Assembly: GCF_017874715.1 (NCBI RefSeq)
Contig: NZ_JAGGLR010000019.1
Coordinates: forward strand, 208,746-272,745
Length of the DNA stretch: 64,000 bases
DNA from: Streptomyces iranensis
GTDB taxonomy: Bacteria; Actinomycetota; Actinomycetes; Streptomycetales; Streptomycetaceae
Direction of reading: 5' to 3'
The notes under the pieces were generated by a model. It ran no database searches and had not been told where the DNA came from. It saw only the letters and a list, made by a program, of their open reading frames with translations. The translations under genes were made by a program, and so were the position numbers. This document shows positions 26,094 to 33,323 of this stretch, in pieces. Positions within the stretch are counted from its first letter, which is position 1. Every line of letters starts with the position of its first letter.

Positions 26094-26769
26094 CACCGTC
26101 GAGGAGACCACGCGCGGCGGGCGGCCCGAGGAGGAGTTCGACGCCTTCTACGCCCGCACCTACCCCTGGCTGGCCGCCCGCGCGGTGATGCTCAGCGACA
26201 ACCGGCAGAACGCCGAGGACGCGGTGCAGGAGGCGTACATCGAGGCGATGCGCCGCTGGCCCGAGGTCAGGGCGTGCGCCTCGCCCGAGGCATGGGTGAC
26301 CACCACCATGCGGCGCAAGCTCTCGCGGGACGGGCGGCGCTGGTGGTTCCGCTGGAAGCCGGTCGAGCTGACCGTCCCCGCCGCCACGACCGCGAGCGTG
26401 GAGGAGACCGCCGAGGCACTGGCCGCCCTGCGCGCCCTCGGCACGCTGCCGCCGCGCCAGCGCCAGGTGGTCGTCATGCACTCGCTCGAGGGCATGAGCT
26501 ACCAGGCGATCTCCGCCGAGCTGGGCATCTCCGTGGGCAGCGTCGGCAGCAACCTCCACAAGGCCCGCGCCCGGCTGAGCCTGCTGCTCGACGTCTCCCC
26601 GGAGCTGGGCCGCGCGACCGACCGCCTCCTGACCCGCACCCCGAAGGACCCACTGAGCGTGGCCCTGTGCGGGGCCGCGGAGTGGCTGTCGGCCGGGTTC
26701 AGGGGCGAGGGCCGGGCGTTGCGGGGCGGGACTGGGGACGGCGCCGACGGCATCCGGGGGCGTCGATGA
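26083..26769 (+). CDS. ECF-type RNA polymerase sigma factor
   Basis: The 228-residue protein has sigma region 2 (FDAFYARTYPWLAARAVMLS, AEDAVQEAYIEAMRRWPEV) and sigma region 4 (LRALGTLPPRQRQVVVMHSL, MSYQAISAELGISVGSVGSN, LHKARARLSLLL). The C-terminal 45 residues are extra. GTG 26083 overlaps the upstream gene; GTG 26086 is an alternative. The stop overlaps the M48 start as ATGA. The pairing with a membrane protease suggests control by proteolysis of a partner rather than a classic anti-sigma factor, since none is encoded here (inference). Confidence 0.88.
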   Translation: MVSDTVEETTRGGRPEEEFDAFYARTYPWLAARAVMLSDNRQNAEDAVQEAYIEAMRRWPEVRACASPEAWVTTTMRRKLSRDGRRWWFRWKPVELTVPAATTASVEETAEALAALRALGTLPPRQRQVVVMHSLEGMSYQAISAELGISVGSVGSNLHKARARLSLLLDVSPELGRATDRLLTRTPKDPLSVALCGAAEWLSAGFRGEGRALRGGTGDGADGIRGRR

Positions 26770-28757
26770 TCGCCACCGCCCGCGCGCTCCTCGCCGCGGC
26801 CCGCGCGCTCCTCGCCCTCGCCCTGCTCGCCGTCTTCTACGCGCTGGTCGCGGCCATGGTGCTGCTCTGGGCGGCCTTTCTCGTGGCCGCCTTATGGACC
26901 GCGGGAACGCCGGAGGCCACGACGCCGCCCACCACCGTCGTCACCGCCTGCGCGGCGTTCGCCCCGATCGTCTTCGGCATGGTGTGGGCGGTGATCCGCA
27001 CCGGCCGCCCCGCCGCCCCGCGCGAGGACGCGGTGACGGTGACCCGGCGCGGTGCGCCGGAGTTATGGCGCACGGTCGAGGAGCTGGCCCTCGACGTCGG
27101 CACCAGACCACCCGGCTACATCAAGCTGACCGCCGAGGTCAACGCCTCCGTCACCGAGGACGCACCGCTCCTCGGCCTCGCCCCCGGCCGACGCGTCCTC
27201 TACCTCGGACTGCCCCTGCTGGCCGGTCTGTCGCCCGCCGAACTGCGCGCCGTCCTCGCGCATGAGCTGGGCCACTTCTCCGGCCGCCACAGCCGCTTCG
27301 GCGCGGTCGCCCACCGGAGCGCGGCGGGCCTGGTCGCCGCCCGGCAGGCGATCCAGGACGCGTCGGCCGCGAACGACCTGGTGCGGCTGTACGCGGGCGT
27401 GCCGCTGCTGCTGCTCGGCCTCTACACCCACGTCTTCCGCTGGCTCACCCGCCCGGTCCGGCGGCGGCAGGAGCTGGAGGCCGATCGCGAGGCGGCGCGG
27501 GTGGCCGGTCCGGGCGCCGTCGCCGACGCGCTGTGCTCCACGGCGGCGCTGGAGGCGGCGTGGCAGGAGTTCCTCGCGGACTTCGTCGTCCCGATGCGTC
27601 GGACGACGGGCCGGGTCCCCGACGATCCGTTCCGCGCCTTCGCCCATATGGTCGAGGCGCCCGAACTACGGGAGCCGATGGCCGCGTTGCGCGCCCGAGC
27701 CGTCGAGCGGCCCGCGGAACCGGACGACGCGCATCCGGCGCTGGCCGTCCGGCTGGAACGACTCGAACGGCTGGAACGATTGGCGCGCCAGCCCGCGCAG
27801 GAGCCCGGAGCCGAACCCTTCCCCTCCCCACAACCTCTCTCCGTTCAGCCGCGGTACGCCGTCGAACTGGGCCGCGTCCTGCTGTCCGGCCCGGACGCGG
27901 GCACGAGGGTCCCCTGGCGGGACTGGCTCACCGAGCTGGCGGAGCACCGCGCGACGCGGATCCTGACCCCGCTGGCGGAGGCGGTACGAGGGGTGGAGGA
28001 GACGGAGGGGATGGGCCGGCCGAAGGCGGAGCCGGACACACTGACAATCCACCGAGTGCTGCGACTGCTGGACGGCGGCCGCCGTATGCCGCTGGCCCGC
28101 GCGCTGAACGCCCGGCTGCCCGAGGGCGGGCGAATGCCCCGTGGCGATCAGACCGAACAGGACCCACTCGCCCCCCTGGCAGAGGCCCTGGCCGTACTGA
28201 TCGGGGCGCAACTGGTGGCGCCAGGGACGGCGTACTGGGCCATGAACTGGACCGGCCCCAGCATCCTCGTACCGCCCGACGGCATCGCCCCCGAGACCAT
28301 CCGCACCTGGGCCGACACCGCCGTACGACTCCCCGGCCAGACCCAGCGGCTCGGGCTGCACCTGGCCGCCCTGGGTGTGGACGAACGCGCACCGCTGCCC
28401 ACGCCGGCGCCGAGGGGGAAGGCGCGACGGATCAGCATCGCGCCTGGTGCCACCGGCCCCGCACGCCAACGCATCACCGCCGTACGGGCGCTGGCACTCA
28501 CCGTGTTGCTGGGGCTGACGGGGCTGACGTTCGTCCTATGGGCGAACCGGGACGAGCCGAGCTACCCCGGAACACCGGTGACCCGCTGGAACGACCGCTA
28601 CCAGCCGGGCGGCGGCACGGGAACGGAGCCCACTCCGTTCCCGACGTACCAGCGGCCCACCTTCCCGGCCTGGCCGACGCCCCCGACATACCGCCTGCCC
28701 CCACGCTCAGTGCCGAGCATCCACATCGAGCCGATCATCCCGAGATCCACGCCTTGA
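26766..28757 (+). CDS. M48-family membrane zinc metalloprotease
   Basis: The 663-residue protein has two N-terminal membrane segments (about residues 8-50 and 60-80), the zinc motif HELGH in AVLAHELGHFSGRHS, and the third ligand in RRQELEADREAARVAG, all typical of HtpX/Ste24-like M48 proteases. A hydrophobic segment near residue 580 (ALTVLLGLTGLTFVLW) precedes a Pro/Thr-rich tail. It probably cuts membrane or envelope proteins. Two TTA codons occur (26892-26894, residue 43; 27063-27065, residue 100), so translation should depend on the bldA tRNA. Translational coupling with the sigma factor is shown by the ATGA overlap. Confidence 0.87.
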   Translation: MIATARALLAAARALLALALLAVFYALVAAMVLLWAAFLVAALWTAGTPEATTPPTTVVTACAAFAPIVFGMVWAVIRTGRPAAPREDAVTVTRRGAPELWRTVEELALDVGTRPPGYIKLTAEVNASVTEDAPLLGLAPGRRVLYLGLPLLAGLSPAELRAVLAHELGHFSGRHSRFGAVAHRSAAGLVAARQAIQDASAANDLVRLYAGVPLLLLGLYTHVFRWLTRPVRRRQELEADREAARVAGPGAVADALCSTAALEAAWQEFLADFVVPMRRTTGRVPDDPFRAFAHMVEAPELREPMAALRARAVERPAEPDDAHPALAVRLERLERLERLARQPAQEPGAEPFPSPQPLSVQPRYAVELGRVLLSGPDAGTRVPWRDWLTELAEHRATRILTPLAEAVRGVEETEGMGRPKAEPDTLTIHRVLRLLDGGRRMPLARALNARLPEGGRMPRGDQTEQDPLAPLAEALAVLIGAQLVAPGTAYWAMNWTGPSILVPPDGIAPETIRTWADTAVRLPGQTQRLGLHLAALGVDERAPLPTPAPRGKARRISIAPGATGPARQRITAVRALALTVLLGLTGLTFVLWANRDEPSYPGTPVTRWNDRYQPGGGTGTEPTPFPTYQRPTFPAWPTPPTYRLPPRSVPSIHIEPIIPRSTP

Positions 28758-28783
28758 TTCCCACCGGAGGCAGCCCGGCCCCG

Positions 28784-30247
28784 CTACGAGGAGCCCGCCC
28801 CAACCGCAGGCACTCCACCACCGGAGGCGGCACCAGCCCCACCAGCCGAAACCGCACCCGCACCCGAAGCCGGGCCCGCACCCGAAGCCGAAACCGCACC
28901 GGCACCCGCACCCGAAGCCGCACCCGCACCCGAAACCGAAGCCGCACCCGCACCCGAAGCCGGGCCCGAAACCGCACCCGAAGCCGCACCCGCACCCACA
29001 TCCACCCCACCCCCGAAGTCCCCGGCCGCAGGCCGGCTCCGCAGGGCGCGCCCCAGCGCCACGTACCCTCCGGCCGCCACGAGGCCCACCACGGCGCTGG
29101 CCGCCCACAGGGCGTCCGCGCCGAAGCGGTCCATGACGGCGCCGCCCGCGAGCGGGGCGATGAGCGAGGCGAGGGACCACGACAGGGTGTACATCCCCTG
29201 GTAGCGGCCGCGCCCATGGGTTGGGGAGAGCCGGGCGACCAGCCCCATCTGCGTCGGAGAGTTGATGATCTCGCCGACCGTCCAGACCATCACGGCCAGC
29301 GCGTACATCCCGACCGACCCGGCGAAGGCGGTCAGCCCGAACCCGGCACCGGTCAGCAGCGCGGACACCATCAGCAGCGGTGCCGGATCGCGATGCTCGA
29401 GGAACCGCGTCACCGGGATCTGTACGGCCACGATCAGCACGCCGTTCGTCGCGATCGCGACGCCGAAGTCCGTACTGGACAGCCCGTCCGCCCCCATCGC
29501 CACGGGCAGCGCCACGAACGCCTGCTGGATGAGGGTCGCGACCAGAAACGACAGCGCGACCACGGCCATGAACCGCCGGTCCCGCAGCACCGCGCCCAAC
29601 CCGACCTCGCGCTCCGACTCCACCGCCGCACCCTCGGCGGCACGCTCCCGCTCGGGCCGGGACTCCGGAACCTTGCCGAAGACGATGACCGCACACATCA
29701 GCGTCATCCCGGCATCCGCCAGGAAGAGCGTGAGATAGCCATGGCGCGCGATCAGCCCGGCCGCCGCCGCGGAGACGGCGAAGCCGAGGTTGATGGCCCA
29801 GTAGTTGAGCGCGAAGGCCCGTACCCGGTCCCCGGGGGCGACGATGTCGGCGATCATCGCCTGCACCGCGGGCCGTGACGCGTTGCTGGTCATCCCCACC
29901 AGACAGGCCACGACGGCGATGGCGACCGGGTTCTGGACGAAGCCCAGCGTGGCGACCGTGACCGCGGTCGACAGCTGCGAGACCAGCAGCGTGGGCCGCC
30001 GCCCCAGCCGGTCGGTCAGCACCCCGGCGACGACGGCCGACACGGCCCCGCCCAGCCCGTGCAGCGCCCCGACCAGCCCGGCGAACAACGCCGAATAGCC
30101 ACGATCCACGGTCAGGTACATGGCAAGAAAGGTGGCCACGAACCCACCCAGCCGATTGACCAGCGTGGAGGTCCACAGCCACCAGAACTCCCGGGGCAAC
30201 CCCGAGACGCTCTCCTTCGCGGCCTGCCTCAGTCGGACGACGGACAC
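28784..30247 (-). CDS. MFS transporter with low-complexity tail
   Basis: The 487-residue protein has 12 predicted membrane segments and the MFS loop GVLTDRLGRRPTLLVSQL between helices 2 and 3. It resembles DHA1 drug or metabolite exporters. GTG 30247 is chosen because GGGGGGAG lies 7 nt upstream; ATG 30274 has no such site. The last 75 residues are a Gly/Ala/Ser repeat (GAGAASGAVSGPASGAGAAS) coded by short tandem DNA repeats at about 28820-29020. The gene ends 26 bp from the convergent M48 gene. Confidence 0.88.
   Translation of the reverse strand: MSVVRLRQAAKESVSGLPREFWWLWTSTLVNRLGGFVATFLAMYLTVDRGYSALFAGLVGALHGLGGAVSAVVAGVLTDRLGRRPTLLVSQLSTAVTVATLGFVQNPVAIAVVACLVGMTSNASRPAVQAMIADIVAPGDRVRAFALNYWAINLGFAVSAAAAGLIARHGYLTLFLADAGMTLMCAVIVFGKVPESRPERERAAEGAAVESEREVGLGAVLRDRRFMAVVALSFLVATLIQQAFVALPVAMGADGLSSTDFGVAIATNGVLIVAVQIPVTRFLEHRDPAPLLMVSALLTGAGFGLTAFAGSVGMYALAVMVWTVGEIINSPTQMGLVARLSPTHGRGRYQGMYTLSWSLASLIAPLAGGAVMDRFGADALWAASAVVGLVAAGGYVALGRALRSRPAAGDFGGGVDVGAGAASGAVSGPASGAGAASVSGAGAASGAGAGAVSASGAGPASGAGAVSAGGAGAASGGGVPAVGAGSS
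28815..29010. repeat. Degenerate 6/12/18-bp tandem repeats
   Basis: Units such as CCGCACCCGCACCCGAAG and CCGGGCCCGAAACCG alternate for about 200 bp inside the 3' end of the MFS gene. All are multiples of three, so the gene stays open and gains Gly/Ala/Ser residues. Confidence 0.75.
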
Positions 30248-30369
30248 CGGACGACTCCCCCCTGTGAATGCCACGGCCGGTCAGCCGCGCGCCCCATGAG
30301 CGGCGCGGCATGTAAGTGGCACAACCAGCATCCGCAACTTACCGATACGACCCCCACCCCGCCAGTCAA

Positions 30370-30386
30370 TTGACGGGGTCCGTCAA
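30370..30386. promoter_or_regulatory. Palindrome upstream of gpmA
   Basis: TTGACGGGGTCCGTCAA is a perfect inverted repeat with 7-bp arms and a 3-nt centre. It lies 24 bp upstream of the gpmA -10 box, in the divergent region shared with the MFS gene. An operator is plausible; the regulator is unknown. Confidence 0.5.
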
Positions 30387-30410
30387 ACCGAGCCCCTCGG
30401 ACCGGTCCAG

Positions 30411-30416
30411 TAGGCT
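30411..30416 (+). promoter_or_regulatory. -10 box of gpmA (leaderless)
   Basis: TAGGCT lies 7 nt before ATG 30424, the same arrangement as in mshD and the methyltransferase. No good -35 hexamer is seen 16-18 nt upstream. Confidence 0.5.
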
Positions 30417-30423
30417 CGACGAC

Positions 30424-31185
30424 ATGGCCGACGCACCGTACAAGCTGATCCTCCTCCGCCATGGCGAGAGCGAGTGGAACGCGAAGAACCTGTTCACCGG
30501 CTGGGTGGACGTCAACCTGAACGAGAAGGGCGAGAAGGAGGCCGTCCGCGGCGGTGAGCTGCTGAAGGACGCCGGCCTGCTCCCCGACGTGGTCCACACG
30601 TCCCTCCAGAAGCGCGCCATCCGCACCGCGCAGCTCGCCCTGGAAGCCGCCGACCGCCTCTGGATCCCGGTCCACCGCAGCTGGCGCCTGAACGAGCGCC
30701 ACTACGGCGCGCTCCAGGGCAAGGACAAGGCCCAGACCCTCGCCGAGTTCGGCGAGGACCAGTTCATGCTGTGGCGCCGCTCCTACGACACTCCGCCGCC
30801 CCCGCTGGACCGCGACGCCGAGTACTCCCAGTTCGCGGACCCGCGCTACGCGACCCTCCCGCCGGAGCTGCGCCCGCGGACGGAGTGCCTCAAGGACGTC
30901 GTCGTCCGCATGCTCCCGTACTGGTTCGACGGCATCGTCCCGGACCTGCTCACGGGCAAGACGGTTCTGGTCGCGGCCCACGGCAACTCGCTCCGCGCCC
31001 TGGTCAAGCACCTGGACGGCATCTCCGACGCCGACATCGCGGGCCTGAACATCCCGACGGGCATCCCGCTCTCCTACGAACTGGACGCCGACTTCAAGCC
31101 GGTCAACCCGGGCGGCACCTACCTCGACCCGGACGCCGCGAAGGCCGCCATCGAGGCAGTCAAGAACCAGGGCAAGAAGAAGTAG
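30424..31185 (+). CDS. gpmA: 2,3-bisphosphoglycerate-dependent phosphoglycerate mutase
   Basis: The 253-residue glycolytic enzyme interconverts 3- and 2-phosphoglycerate. The phospho-histidine is in ILLRHGESEWNAKNLFTGWV, the second catalytic histidine in LVAAHGNSLRALVKHLDG, and NERHYGALQGKDKAQT is the substrate loop. Length matches the family. The last codons (QGKKK and stop) form part of a 35-bp sequence repeated at 37475-37509, marking this 3' end as an attachment site; the element reconstitutes a complete gene. Confidence 0.97.
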   Translation: MADAPYKLILLRHGESEWNAKNLFTGWVDVNLNEKGEKEAVRGGELLKDAGLLPDVVHTSLQKRAIRTAQLALEAADRLWIPVHRSWRLNERHYGALQGKDKAQTLAEFGEDQFMLWRRSYDTPPPPLDRDAEYSQFADPRYATLPPELRPRTECLKDVVVRMLPYWFDGIVPDLLTGKTVLVAAHGNSLRALVKHLDGISDADIAGLNIPTGIPLSYELDADFKPVNPGGTYLDPDAAKAAIEAVKNQGKKK

Positions 31186-31201
31186 CCTTTGCGATCATGC
31201 C
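31167..31201. repeat. attL: attachment site repeat at the gpmA 3' end
   Basis: This 35-bp segment matches 37475-37509 at 34 of 35 positions: 25 identical bases starting CCAGGGCAAGAAGAAG, one mismatch (31192), then GATCATGCC. It spans the last gpmA codons, the stop and the first part of the terminator. A direct repeat flanking an integrase gene at a conserved gene's 3' end is the classic sign of site-specific integration. Confidence 0.88.
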
Positions 31202-31238
31202 CCCGACCTGCGCGTATGGCGCGGATCGGGGGCGTTTT
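31199..31238 (+). terminator. Terminator after gpmA (element-side copy)
   Basis: Outer stem GCCCCCGA/TCGGGGGC continues into an inner CTGCGC/GCGCGG stem around the loop GTATG, followed by GTTTT. A different terminator occupies the same position after attR (37507-37545), so each attachment site carries its own terminator. Confidence 0.82.
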
Positions 31239-31244
31239 CACGGC

Positions 31245-31265
31245 GAGGGCCCACTGTGGGCCCTC
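31245..31265. terminator. Short palindrome at the integrase 3' end
   Basis: GAGGGCCCAC and its complement are separated by one base (T, 31255). It overlaps the integrase stop codon at 31264-31266 and may end integrase transcription on the minus strand or be a recombinase-related site. Confidence 0.55.
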
Positions 31266-32013
31266 ACTGCCCCGGTTCCTGCGGTCGGAGCGCGCGGCCA
31301 ATGGCCTTCCGGGCGCGGTCCCGGCTGCTGGGCATCAGGTGCGCGTACACCTTCAGAGTCAGCCCCGGGTCGGAGTGCCCCAGGTACTCACTGACGGCCT
31401 TGATGCTCTCGCCCGCGTCCAGCAGAACCGACGCGTAGAAGTGCCTCAGAGCATGCATGCCGTGCTCCCGCGCGGCGGCGTGCTCACGGCTCTTCGCTTC
31501 GGGGATGACGCCCGCTTTGGCCAGCGAGGGCTTCCAGTGGTCCTCGTTCAGCGACGTACGCCAGACGTGCCCGCCGTTGGGTCCGCTGAAGATGAGCCGC
31601 TTGGTCACCGGCTGGCCGGTCCCTCGCATCCACGGCAACGTGACTTCGACGGGCGGGAAGCGCGTGATGTGCTCCTGGAGGGCTTCCACCACGGGATCGG
31701 GCAGAGGTACGTCACGGAGCTTGCCGCCCTTCGGGGGCGCGAACACGGGCTTGCTCAGGCTCAGCTTGAGTTGCTGCACCACATGCAGGGTGCCGGTGTC
31801 GAAGTCCAGCTCATCGACGCACAGCCCGAGGATCTCGCCTTGCCGTAGACCGCAACCGGCGCCCACGTCGACCATGGTGCGGAAGCGTTCGACCATGGCG
31901 GCCCGCACGGCGAAGACGCGTTCCGGCTGCCAGGGCACGACGCGACGCGTGCCCATCTCGGGGAGCGTCACCGTGCGAGAGTTGCAGGGGTTCCGGCGAA
32001 GGTACCCGTCCAT
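31264..32013 (-). pseudogene. Tyrosine integrase, C-terminal catalytic part only
   Basis: The remaining 249 codons encode the complete catalytic domain of an actinomycete tyrosine recombinase: Arg in VDVGAGCGLRQGEILGL, the HxxR box in GMHALRHFYASVLLDAGE, His and Tyr in EYLGHSDPGLTLKVYAHLMP. The homology starts abruptly at DGYLRRNPC; the arm-binding and core-binding domains (about 150 residues expected) are missing. Upstream of 32013 the DNA is the antisense of a GntR gene, so the open frame that continues there is not integrase. The gene lies beside attL as in intact elements. Loss of the N-terminus should make it inactive. Confidence 0.85.
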
Positions 32014-32024
32014 CCACGGTGCAA
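32011..32024. other. Deletion junction fusing integrase and GntR head to head
   Basis: Integrase similarity on the minus strand ends at codon GAC of DGYLRRN (32008-32010), and GntR similarity on the plus strand starts at KLRNEGLVRG (32023). Only about 12 bp separate the two truncated divergent genes. The simplest cause is one deletion that removed both 5' parts and all genes between them. Confidence 0.75.
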
Positions 32025-32616
32025 GCTGCGCAACGAGGGGCTCGTGCGGGGGATTCACGGGATCGGGACAGAGGTTCTGGACCAGCCGGCTCCGACGTCT
32101 TCGGGGTCCCAGCGCCAGGACCGCGGGCGTCGTACCGGATCCAGCTGGGGGGCAGGCGAAAGGTCCGACTCGCATCAAGCAGCCGTAGTATCCGCACCTG
32201 CTGAAGTAGCCCAGGCGCTGGACATTCAGCTCGGCTCCGACGTGATCCGCCGGAGCCGGGTCTACCGAGACCGGCACGGCATCGTTGCCCACAGCACGTC
32301 ATGGATTCCTGCCCGCTACGGAAAGCTGATCCCGCAGCTAGCGGAGAGCGAGCGACTGACCGGGGGAACTTCGCTCCAGCTCATTGCCCAGGTGACCGGC
32401 CACCCCATCAGCCACCGCATCGACACGGCCTCAGCGCGTCTGGTGACACCGGAGTACGCACAGCTCTTGGAGCTGGACCCCGAACACCCGCCGACGGAAC
32501 CGGTGGTCGTGATGACGGCAAAGTTCGTGAACAGCGAGGGGAGCACCGTGGAATACGGCGTGGACCTCGGGGGTCCTGGCCGCACATGGCGCACGGAATC
32601 GGAGGTCTCCCCATGA
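32023..32616 (+). pseudogene. GntR-family regulator lacking the start of its DNA-binding domain
   Basis: The reading frame opens inside the recognition part of a GntR winged helix (KLRNEGLVRGIHGIGTEVLD) and continues through an intact UTRA ligand-binding domain (GSDVIRRSRVYRDRHGIVAH, SWIPARYGKLIPQLAESERL, PPTEPVVVMTAKFVNSEGST). The first 40-50 residues, including two of the three helices of the HTH, are absent, and no start codon with a ribosome site is in place. Its stop overlaps the following kinase as ATGA. In actinomycete elements this regulator type represses transfer genes, here lost. Confidence 0.8.
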
Positions 32617-33290
32617 CAGTCATGGATGACACACTCGCGAACGTGCTCGAAAAGCGCCTAGGGCCACTGCTGCTTGCGGCCCGAAGGGCTGGCGCGAACA
32701 CCCTCGAAGCCGAAGCGGAGATGACCGCCATCTCCCAGACCATGACGAGACCGATGTCACCACGTCCACCGTTCTGCGTCCTGATGGCCGGACTCCCCGA
32801 CTCCGGCAAGACCACCCTTTCCCGCGCCCTCACGGATCGCGGGTTCGTTCGTCTGTGCCCAGACGAAGAGATGTATCGCCGGCATGGCGTCTACGGCGTG
32901 GACTTCCCGCGAGGGACATTCCCCACTCTTGAGCGGCCGGTGCTCGAAGACGTAGCGGTTGAACTCAGGAAACAGCTCAAGGCTGGACGCGATGTCGTCG
33001 TCGACCACGGCTTTTGGACCCCGGAGGATCGGACTAAATGGCGAGCCATCGCCACCGAAGCTGGCGCCACCCCGGTTCTGGTCTATCTCGCAGCCAGCCA
33101 CGATGAACTCTGGGCTAGGATCAGCAAGCGCAACGAGTTTCACGAGGACGACCCCAACTCGATCTACTTTGCAGAGAGCGATCTTCAGCGGTACCGGACC
33201 CGGTTCATCCCGCCGCAAGCAGACGAATCGTACCTCCTCTACGAGGGCAACGCTGAGGCCGTGATCGCGTCCATGGAAACCTCTTCCTGA
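32613..33290 (+). CDS. P-loop kinase / AAA-type ATP-binding protein
   Basis: The 225-residue protein has a Walker A (VLMAGLPDSGKTTLSRAL), an acidic/Arg segment (DEEMYRRHGVYGVDFPRGTF), and VVVDHGFWTPEDRTKWRAIA followed by PVLVYLAASHDELWARISKR, the pattern of zeta-toxin and small-molecule phosphotransferase-like kinases. It is regularly coupled with GntR genes in actinomycete integrative elements. ATG 32613 overlaps the GntR stop as ATGA. It appears intact, but its native promoter was probably lost with the upstream deletion. Substrate is unknown; a toxin role is only a possibility. Confidence 0.78.
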   Translation: MTVMDDTLANVLEKRLGPLLLAARRAGANTLEAEAEMTAISQTMTRPMSPRPPFCVLMAGLPDSGKTTLSRALTDRGFVRLCPDEEMYRRHGVYGVDFPRGTFPTLERPVLEDVAVELRKQLKAGRDVVVDHGFWTPEDRTKWRAIATEAGATPVLVYLAASHDELWARISKRNEFHEDDPNSIYFAESDLQRYRTRFIPPQADESYLLYEGNAEAVIASMETSS

Positions 33291-33323
33291 ACTTTCCCTG
33301 CCCCATCGAGGCTGCGTTGCATT

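Noticed and set aside
28815..29010. Regular repeats considered as a CRISPR array
   Set aside because: Units are 6-18 bp, contiguous, without unique spacers, and code for a low-complexity tail; no cas genes are near.
32613..33290. Calling the kinase a zeta toxin
   Set aside because: The Walker A and general kinase pattern fit, but no epsilon-type antitoxin is present and related genes accompany GntR regulators in elements; function left open.
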